Of a stretch of DNA of 5,856 nt, positions 1 through 4,619 are shown piece by piece. Position numbers and translations under genes: made by a program. The notes under the pieces were generated by a model. It was not told where the DNA came from, did not search any database, and worked only from the letters and a program-made list of their open reading frames with translations. Origin of the DNA: Hydrogenophaga intermedia (GTDB lineage Bacteria > Pseudomonadota > Gammaproteobacteria > Burkholderiales > Burkholderiaceae_C); contig CAMBOY010000198.1 in NCBI GenBank assembly GCA_945869245.1, positions 1 through 5,856 on the forward strand. Direction: 5' to 3'. Every line of letters starts with the position of its first letter. The first letter of the stretch is position 1.

Positions 1-665
1 GCGCCCAAGTTGGTCAAGTTGAGGTCGTGCCCCGCGTTGACGCCCAGGCCCACGTCCAGCGCAGCCTGCGCAGCGGCGGCGTAGCGTTGCAGCTCAGCCT
101 GCACCCGACCGGCGCGCTCAGACGCGTCGGTCTCCAGCCAGGCGGCGGCGTAGGGCTCGGTGTAGAGCTCAATCCGGTCGGCCCCCACGGCTTTGGCAGC
201 CAGCATGTGCTCGGGTTCGGGGTCCATGAATAGGCTGACGCGCGCGCCCAAGGCCTTGGCTTTGGCCACCAGCGGCGCCAACACGGCTGCGTCCTGCGGG
301 AAGCGCCAGCCGTGGTCGCTGGTGAGCTGCCCCACGCCGTCGGGCACCAAGGTGAGCTGGTGCAGCGGCAAGCCGCGCTCGCGCACGGCGGCGGCCACCT
401 CCAACAGGTTGTGCGAGGGGTTGCCTTCGATATTGAATTCGCGCTCGGGCCAAGCCTGCAGCAAGGCGCCCAGATCGAAGACATCGTGTGCGCGGATGTG
501 GCGCTCGTCGGGGCGGGGGTGCACCGTGATGCCGGCGGCCCCGGCCTGCAGGCACAGGGTGGCGGCGCGCACCACGCTGGGAGTGCCTAGGTGCCGTGTG
601 TTGCGCACAGTGGCCACTTTGTTGAGGTTGACCGACAAGGCGGTGCGGGAGGGGGTGCGGTTCAT
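1..665 (-). CDS. pdxJ: Pyridoxine 5'-phosphate synthase (PdxJ), C-terminus outside window
   Basis: PdxJ condenses 3-amino-2-oxopropyl phosphate with 1-deoxyxylulose 5-phosphate to form pyridoxine 5'-phosphate, the ring-closing step of DXP-dependent vitamin B6 synthesis. Visible are 221 residues of a protein usually about 240-260 long, so only the last barrel element or so is missing beyond the left edge. The TIM-barrel active-site residues are in place: SVNLNKVAT with Asn13, HPRPDERHI with His49, Arg51 and His56, Glu80 in NIEGNPS, Glu170 in ELYTEPYA, and His213 in VNAGHDLN. LVPDGVGQLTSDHGW (107-120) resembles the non-enterobacterial form of the phosphate-site region. The ATG at 665 is the first start that begins the family N-terminus; an ATG at 682 is out of frame and stops after six codons. 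There is no clear ribosome binding site, so translation probably depends on recO. An acpS gene is expected next but lies outside. Confidence 0.95.
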   Translation of the reverse strand, partial: MNRTPSRTALSVNLNKVATVRNTRHLGTPSVVRAATLCLQAGAAGITVHPRPDERHIRAHDVFDLGALLQAWPEREFNIEGNPSHNLLEVAAAVRERGLPLHQLTLVPDGVGQLTSDHGWRFPQDAAVLAPLVAKAKALGARVSLFMDPEPEHMLAAKAVGADRIELYTEPYAAAWLETDASERAGRVQAELQRYAAAAQAALDVGLGVNAGHDLNLTNLG

Positions 666-682
666 GGTGCGGTGGGGCCCAT
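662..682 (-). other. Six-codon mini-ORF bridging recO and pdxJ
   Basis: The minus strand reads ATG GGC CCC ACC GCA CCA TGA. Its ATG shares one base with the recO stop (TGATG), and its TGA overlaps the pdxJ start as ATGA. The encoded peptide would be MGPTAP. No Shine-Dalgarno sequence precedes it or pdxJ, so if it is used at all, the likely role is handing terminating ribosomes from recO to pdxJ and not making a functional peptide. Chance is a serious alternative. Confidence 0.25.
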
Positions 683-1443
683 CAAGACGAGGAGGCGAGT
701 TGCTGCACATCGCGCATCAGGCGGCGGGTGCGGAACTCGCGAACGCCGCTATGGTAGTGCAGCAGGTGCAACAACTGCGAACGCAACACACCGGCGGCCT
801 GCGCGCACCAGGGCAGCGCGTCGGTCAACGGCGTCTGCGACGCCAGACTCTGCGCCAGCCCGTGCCAGACGACCGCAGGCAAGCCGCCCTCTTCGCCCTC
901 GGCCAACGCGCGCACGCCAGTGTCGGGCACCAAGCGGTACAGGGTGCCGTCTCTGAGCGGCGCCAGTGTGCTGCCTTCGCGGTCCAGTTCGGGCAACAAG
1001 CCCACCGCACGCAGCAGCAGCAATTCAAACGCCCGCAACACCGGCGCCTGGGCCTGCGGCTGCTGGGCCAGCAGCGCCACCGCCAAGGCGTAATGGTCGA
1101 ACAGCGCCGGGTGTGGGTCGTCGCGCGCGAGCAAACGCAACACCAATTCATTGAGGTAGGAGCCCGCGAGCAAGGCATCGCCGGTCGGCATGACATGGCC
1201 GCCCTGCCACTGCGCCGCCTTGAGGGTGCGCACCTCGGCGTCGCCCCCCCAGCTCAGGCGCAAGGGCTGCAGGGGCAGCAACACCGGCCGAAACTGCGAC
1301 GACGGTCGCTTCACGCCCTTGGCCACCAAGACCACGCGCCCCGCGCGGCGAGCAAACACCTCCAGCACCAGACTGGCCTCGCTCCAGTCGTAGCGGTGCA
1401 GCACATAGGCGGCTTCGTCGTTGACGCGCGGACTCAGCGCCAC
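682..1443 (-). CDS. recO: DNA repair protein RecO
   Basis: RecO acts with RecR to load RecA onto single-stranded DNA covered by SSB in the RecFOR recombination and gap-repair pathway. The 253-residue protein has an N-terminal OB-fold (about 1-80: YVLHRYDWSEASLVLEVF, VAKGVKRPSS, QPLRLSW) and a helical C-terminal part containing the family stretch AGSYLNELVLRLLARDDPHPALFDHY (about 93-118). The four-cysteine zinc site of some RecO proteins is absent, as in E. coli. The start is GTG: an in-frame TAG lies eight codons upstream (1467-1465), no ATG or TTG falls between, and GAGG (1455-1452) sits eight bases before the GTG. The gene follows era by 48 bases. Its TGA stop overlaps the ATG of a six-codon mini-ORF that leads exactly into pdxJ. 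Confidence 0.95.
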   Translation of the reverse strand: MALSPRVNDEAAYVLHRYDWSEASLVLEVFARRAGRVVLVAKGVKRPSSQFRPVLLPLQPLRLSWGGDAEVRTLKAAQWQGGHVMPTGDALLAGSYLNELVLRLLARDDPHPALFDHYALAVALLAQQPQAQAPVLRAFELLLLRAVGLLPELDREGSTLAPLRDGTLYRLVPDTGVRALAEGEEGGLPAVVWHGLAQSLASQTPLTDALPWCAQAAGVLRSQLLHLLHYHSGVREFRTRRLMRDVQQLASSS

Positions 1444-1451
1444 GGCGAATG

Positions 1452-1455
1452 CCTC
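1452..1455 (-). promoter_or_regulatory. Ribosome binding site supporting the GTG start of recO
   Basis: GAGG on the minus strand is eight bases upstream of the GTG at 1443. With the in-frame TAG just beyond it, this leaves the GTG as the only sensible start for recO. It lies in the 48-base gap after era, where I see no terminator and no convincing promoter. Confidence 0.6.
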
Positions 1456-1491
1456 AACACCACGCTAGCTGGTCGACCCGCCACACGCCGC

Positions 1492-2508
1492 TCACTCGTA
1501 ACCGAACGATCGCACCCGCGCTTCGTCGTCGGCCCAGCCGGACTTGACCTTGACCCACAACTCCAAAAACACCTTGCAGTCCCAGAGCTTTTCCAGCTCC
1601 TGGCGCGCCTCGGTGCCGATGCGTTTGAGCTTCTCACCCTTGTCGCCAATCACCATGCCCTTGTGGCCGTCGCGCTCCACCACAATGGTGGCGGCAATAC
1701 GCTTCAAGCGCCCTTCCTCCACAAACAGGTCGATCACCACCGTAGAGGTGTAGGGCAGTTCGTCGCCGGTGAGGCGAAACAGCTTCTCGCGGATCATTTC
1801 AGCGGCCATAAAACGCTCGCTCTTGTCGGTCAGCGTGTCGGCATCGAACAACCAGTCCTGCTCAGGCAAGTGCTGGGCACAAATGGCAAAGAAGCGTTGG
1901 ATATCACGCGGATTTTTTGCCGACATGGGGACGAACTCGGCAAACGGGTGGCGCTCTTGCATGCTGCGCAGCCAGGGCGCCAACTCGGCCCGGCGGTGCA
2001 CCAGATCGAATTTGTTGGCAACCAACAGCACCGGCACATCCCGTGGCAACAGGTCGAGCACCTTGGCATCCGCCAGGTTGAAATGGCCAGCCTCCACCAC
2101 AAACACCACCACATCGACATCGCTCACGGCGCCCAGCACCGTCTTGTTGAGCGAGCGGTTGAGCGCGTTGCCGTGGCGGGTCTGAAAGCCTGGCGTGTCG
2201 ACAAACACAAACTGGGTGGCCCCCACGGTGCGCATGCCAGTGATGCGGTGGCGCGTGGTCTGGGCTTTGCGTGAGGTGATGCTGATTTTTTGTCCGACCA
2301 AGGCGTTGAGCAAGGTGGATTTGCCCACATTGGGTTTGCCCACAATGGCCACATAGCCGCTGCGCCGCGCCGCGCTGGCGTCGGGGTGGGTGTCGGCGGC
2401 CTCAGCCTGCGGCGTGTCTTCCGGGGCTGCTGTGGTCTTGCCCAGTGCGCCGGCCAACATGGCGTCCAGATCAGCGGCCGATTGCGCTGGGGTGGGATTT
2501 TTTTTCAT
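1492..2508 (-). CDS. era: GTPase Era, ribosome assembly factor
   Basis: Era is an essential GTPase that binds the 3' end of 16S rRNA and assists 30S subunit maturation at the membrane-cytosol interface. The 338-residue protein shows G1 GKPNVGKS (57-64), the Thr-bearing G2 region KAQTTRHRI (81-89), G3 DTPG (104-107), G4 NKFD (165-168) and G5 SAK (196-198). A C-terminal KH domain follows, with its GDKG loop at 288-291 (VIGDKGEKLKRIG). A polar, Ala/Thr/Asp-rich extension of about 50 residues precedes the G domain; E. coli Era (301 residues) reaches G1 near residue 15. An upstream in-frame start (2637) would overlap rnc and add Arg-rich, non-homologous sequence, so I chose the ATG at 2508. It lies 14 bases after rnc, with only a weak GGA (2519-2517) as ribosome binding site. 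Eight A follow directly after the start codon. Confidence 0.96.
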   Translation of the reverse strand: MKKNPTPAQSAADLDAMLAGALGKTTAAPEDTPQAEAADTHPDASAARRSGYVAIVGKPNVGKSTLLNALVGQKISITSRKAQTTRHRITGMRTVGATQFVFVDTPGFQTRHGNALNRSLNKTVLGAVSDVDVVVFVVEAGHFNLADAKVLDLLPRDVPVLLVANKFDLVHRRAELAPWLRSMQERHPFAEFVPMSAKNPRDIQRFFAICAQHLPEQDWLFDADTLTDKSERFMAAEMIREKLFRLTGDELPYTSTVVIDLFVEEGRLKRIAATIVVERDGHKGMVIGDKGEKLKRIGTEARQELEKLWDCKVFLELWVKVKSGWADDEARVRSFGYE

Positions 2509-2522
2509 CGTGAGATTCCAGC

Positions 2523-3206
2523 TTAAGAATGGAGAGCGCCGACGCGCGCCAACATGGCAGCCGCAGCGGCTTGTTCGGCGGCGCGACGCGACGCGCCCCG
2601 TCCGCGCTCGGTCCAGCCGCGCTCTTCGACCACGCACGCCACGTCAAAGGTCTGTTGGTGCGCCTCTCCGGACGTGGCCACCACCCGGTACACCGGCAGC
2701 TGCATCTTGCGCCCCTGCAGCCACTCTTGCAGCTCGGTTTTGGGGTCTTTGGCGCGTTGGGTCATCTGCGCATTGAGCGGCACATTGGCGTACAAGCGGC
2801 GCACCAAGGCTTGCGCGGCATCAAAACCCGCATCCAAGTACACCGCGCCGATCAAGGCCTCCAAAGCATCGGCCAAGATCGAGGGCCGCTGCTGACCGCC
2901 GCTGCGCCGCTCGCCCTCGCCCAGCCGCAAACCGGGCGCCAACAAGACCTCGGCGGCCAGAGCCGCCAAAGCGTCTTGTTTCACCAAATTGGCCCGCACC
3001 CGCGACAAGTCGCCCTCGGGCATGTCGGGCAAGCGTTCAAACAGCAGCGCAGACACCGCCAAGTTCAACACCGAGTCGCCCAAGAACTCCAGCCGCTCGT
3101 TGTGATCGGCCGAAAAGCTGCGGTGGGTGAGCGCCTGCACCAACAGGCCAGAGCGCTGAAAGCGGTGCCCCAGGCGGCGCTGAAAATCGTCCAAATCAAA
3201 CTGCAT
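2523..3206 (-). CDS. rnc: Ribonuclease III
   Basis: RNase III is the Mg-dependent endonuclease that cuts double-stranded RNA, separating 16S and 23S rRNA precursors and processing many mRNAs. The 227-residue protein is normal in length (E. coli 226). The catalytic domain spans about 1-148 and carries the signature NERLEFLGDS at 36-45, with metal-binding Glu40 and Asp44, and the second acidic pair Asp113 and Glu116 in LADALEALIG. The double-stranded RNA binding domain runs from about 154 (KDPKTELQEWLQG) to 222 and contains the Ala-rich final helix (RRAAEQAAAAAM). The ATG at 3206 has no clear Shine-Dalgarno sequence, while a large hairpin ends 17 bases upstream, so initiation may depend on coupling or on RNA structure. 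The stop precedes the era ATG by 14 bases. All active-site residues are intact. Confidence 0.97.
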   Translation of the reverse strand: MQFDLDDFQRRLGHRFQRSGLLVQALTHRSFSADHNERLEFLGDSVLNLAVSALLFERLPDMPEGDLSRVRANLVKQDALAALAAEVLLAPGLRLGEGERRSGGQQRPSILADALEALIGAVYLDAGFDAAQALVRRLYANVPLNAQMTQRAKDPKTELQEWLQGRKMQLPVYRVVATSGEAHQQTFDVACVVEERGWTERGRGASRRAAEQAAAAAMLARVGALHS

Positions 3207-3223
3207 GCCAAACCATTTCGCTG

Positions 3224-3275
3224 TGAGCGCAGACCCGTGCGCCTGCTGCGGTGGGCAAGCAGGCCTCTGCGCTCA
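3224..3275 (-). promoter_or_regulatory. Interrupted hairpin in the rnc leader, candidate RNase III site
   Basis: The 66-base gap between the DUF4845 gene and rnc holds a nested inverted repeat. The outer arms are a perfect 10-base match (3224-3233 with 3266-3275) and the inner arms a perfect 7-base match (3241-3247 with 3258-3264). The inner arms enclose a 10-base loop, and an asymmetric internal loop (7 bases against 1) separates the two stems. In the minus-strand RNA the hairpin begins with the UGA stop of the DUF4845 gene and ends 17 bases before the rnc start. No U-run follows, so it is not a typical Rho-independent terminator. In E. coli RNase III represses its own gene by cutting a stem-loop in the rnc leader; the location here suggests the same, but this is inference. 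The repeat itself is read directly from the sequence. Confidence 0.55.
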
Positions 3276-3614
3276 GAAAGACTGACCCCGAAAACGCAGG
3301 GTCAGGTAGGCCGGCCCCAACAAGGCGAACTCGCGCTCGTAGGCGTAGCTGATGCGCAGCGTGCGGTCCCCGGTGGATTCGATCCGCAGATCGCTGCCAC
3401 GCACGCTGGACACACCACGCAAGGTGGCCTCTGCATCGAACACCTGCCGCGCCTGCTCTTCGCTGCTGAGCGTGGCAGCGCGTGCCACGGCCTTGCTGAC
3501 CGCGCCGTACTCGATCAGCGCTGGGGCCACCCGCACGCCCAGCAGGACCACGTAAGCCAGCACCACCAGATTGAACAGGGTCTGCAACAGTGATCCGCCG
3601 CGTTCGCTTTGCAT
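3273..3614 (-). CDS. DUF4845 family single-pass membrane protein, function unknown
   Basis: This 113-residue protein matches the DUF4845 pattern: a short polar N-terminus with RGGS, one hydrophobic segment at about 9-31, a PALIEY motif just after it, and a small C-terminal domain of about 80 residues containing YEREFALLGPAYLTLRF. Such proteins are commonly found between lepB and rnc in beta-proteobacteria. No enzymatic motif, cysteine or histidine cluster is visible. The topology suggests a short cytoplasmic N-terminus and a periplasmic domain. The basic leader plus long hydrophobic helix recalls type IV pilin-like proteins, but the usual Glu five residues after the processing site is missing, so this is only a resemblance. 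The start is set by a strong AAGGAG six bases upstream; lepB ends 24 bases before it. The stop codon lies inside a predicted RNA hairpin preceding rnc. No function is assigned. Confidence 0.85.
   Translation of the reverse strand: MQSERGGSLLQTLFNLVVLAYVVLLGVRVAPALIEYGAVSKAVARAATLSSEEQARQVFDAEATLRGVSSVRGSDLRIESTGDRTLRISYAYEREFALLGPAYLTLRFRGQSF
3282..3305 (-). repeat. Second small hairpin at the DUF4845 3' end
   Basis: Seven-base perfect inverted arms (3282-3288 and 3299-3305) enclose a 10-base loop inside the last codons of the DUF4845 gene. The hairpin lies only six bases upstream, in RNA sense, of the larger rnc-leader hairpin, so the two would form a tandem structured region. It overlaps coding sequence, so part of the symmetry may be accidental. 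Confidence 0.4.
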
Positions 3615-3620
3615 GGGCCA

Positions 3621-3626
3621 CTCCTT
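3621..3626 (-). promoter_or_regulatory. Strong ribosome binding site of the DUF4845 gene
   Basis: AAGGAG on the minus strand is spaced six bases from the ATG at 3614 and lies within the 24-base gap after the lepB stop. It is the clearest Shine-Dalgarno sequence in the window and fixes the start of this small gene. Confidence 0.85.
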
Positions 3627-3638
3627 GGCTGTCGAGAC

Positions 3639-4619
3639 TCACTCGAAAGTACCTATGCGCCCGAGGTCGCCAAAATTCATCCACACCACAAAGGCTTTGC
3701 CGACGATGTGGGACTCGGGCACAAAACCCCAAAACCGGGAGTCCAGCGAGTTGTCGCGGTTGTCCCCCATCATGAAATAGTGACCCTCAGGCACTGTGCA
3801 GATCACACCTTCGACAGTGTATCGGCACTGGTCGCGAAACGGAAACTCCGACGCGCCCGGCACAAAAGCGGGCCGCTCGTTGTCGTTGAGGGTGCGGTAC
3901 ACCTTGCCACCCAACTCTTCGCGAAACTGCTTGCTATAGCTCAGGGTGTCTTTGTCGTAGAAGTCGGCCTCTGGCGTACGCGGCACGGGTTGCCCATTGA
4001 CGCTCAGTTGTTTGCCCAAGTAAGCCACCTCATCGCCCGGCACCGCCACCACGCGCTTGATGTAATCGAGATTGGGCTGCGGCGGATAGCGAAACACCAT
4101 CACATCGCCGCGCTGCGGTTCGTTGTTGTCGATGATTTTGGTGTGCACCACCGGCAGGCGCACGCCATAGTGAAACTTGTTGACCAAAATCAGGTCGCCG
4201 ATCCGCAAGGTCGGAATCATGGAGCCAGACGGAATCTTGAAGGGCTCAAAAAAGAACGAACGCAAAACAAACACCGCCAAAATCACCGGAAACAGCCCAG
4301 CGGTCCAGTCCAACCACCAAGGCTGCTGCAACAAACGCTGGCGCGTCTCCTCGGCGTCGATGGCGCCGTCGCCCTGGATGCCTTGGGTAGCCAATGTTTG
4401 CTGGCGCGACTCGTGGGCCTGCAGCCACTGTGCTGCCGCACGTTGTCGACGGGGCCAAAAATAGAGCCGTTCGGCCAGCCAATACAAACCCGTGACCACC
4501 GTGGCCAGCAACATGAGGACCGAGAAGTTGCCCTCTACAGCACCGACATACCAAGCCACGGCATAGCCGCCAAACGCCGCCAGGACCAAGCCCGTCAGAC
4601 CACTCATGGTGTATTGCAT
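3639..4619 (-). CDS. lepB: Signal peptidase I (leader peptidase LepB)
   Basis: LepB is the inner-membrane serine/lysine-dyad protease that removes signal peptides from exported preproteins on the periplasmic side. The 326-residue protein has hydrophobic segments at about 7-27 and 31-49, a charged Gln/Arg-rich cytoplasmic linker (about 56-100), and another hydrophobic segment at about 105-124 leading into the catalytic domain. The nucleophile is Ser133 in PSGSMIPTL, the general base Lys188 in DYIKRVVAVPGD, and the conserved box GDNRDNSLDSRFWG sits at 285-298. Two cysteines (265 and 274) lie in the insert before that box and could form a periplasmic disulfide. I chose the ATG at 4619 over a TTG one codon upstream because GGAGG (4628-4624) is four bases from the ATG but only one from the TTG. 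The ATG overlaps the lepA stop as TGATG, implying translational coupling. All catalytic residues are present. Confidence 0.97.
   Translation of the reverse strand: MQYTMSGLTGLVLAAFGGYAVAWYVGAVEGNFSVLMLLATVVTGLYWLAERLYFWPRRQRAAAQWLQAHESRQQTLATQGIQGDGAIDAEETRQRLLQQPWWLDWTAGLFPVILAVFVLRSFFFEPFKIPSGSMIPTLRIGDLILVNKFHYGVRLPVVHTKIIDNNEPQRGDVMVFRYPPQPNLDYIKRVVAVPGDEVAYLGKQLSVNGQPVPRTPEADFYDKDTLSYSKQFREELGGKVYRTLNDNERPAFVPGASEFPFRDQCRYTVEGVICTVPEGHYFMMGDNRDNSLDSRFWGFVPESHIVGKAFVVWMNFGDLGRIGTFE

Noticed and set aside
1464..1478. Short palindromes GCTAGC and GGTCGACC in the era-recO gap as operator sites
   Set aside because: Six- and eight-base palindromes are expected by chance, and no flanking promoter elements are recognisable.
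193..2274. A 693-codon open frame on the plus strand opposite era, recO and the start of pdxJ
   Set aside because: It is codon-for-codon opposite era and recO, so its stops would need the sense codons TTA, CTA or TCA, which are rare in GC-rich genes. The translation is Arg/Gln/His-rich without recognisable domains and it crosses several clear genes.
2509..2637. An upstream start that would lengthen Era to 381 residues
   Set aside because: The extra 43 residues overlap the rnc coding end, are Arg-rich and look like out-of-frame rnc sequence. The ATG at 2508 after the rnc stop is the natural start.
3224..3275. The rnc-leader hairpin as a Rho-independent terminator
   Set aside because: No U-run follows in the minus-strand transcript, and co-directional housekeeping genes continue at once.
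2529..3593. A 354-codon plus-strand frame opposite rnc and the DUF4845 gene
   Set aside because: It lies in the same antisense register opposite rnc. The product resembles no family, and the sense strand has an intact RNase III.
3632..3646. Small inverted repeat across the lepB stop codon
   Set aside because: Only five paired bases with a five-base loop, too short to support a structural claim.
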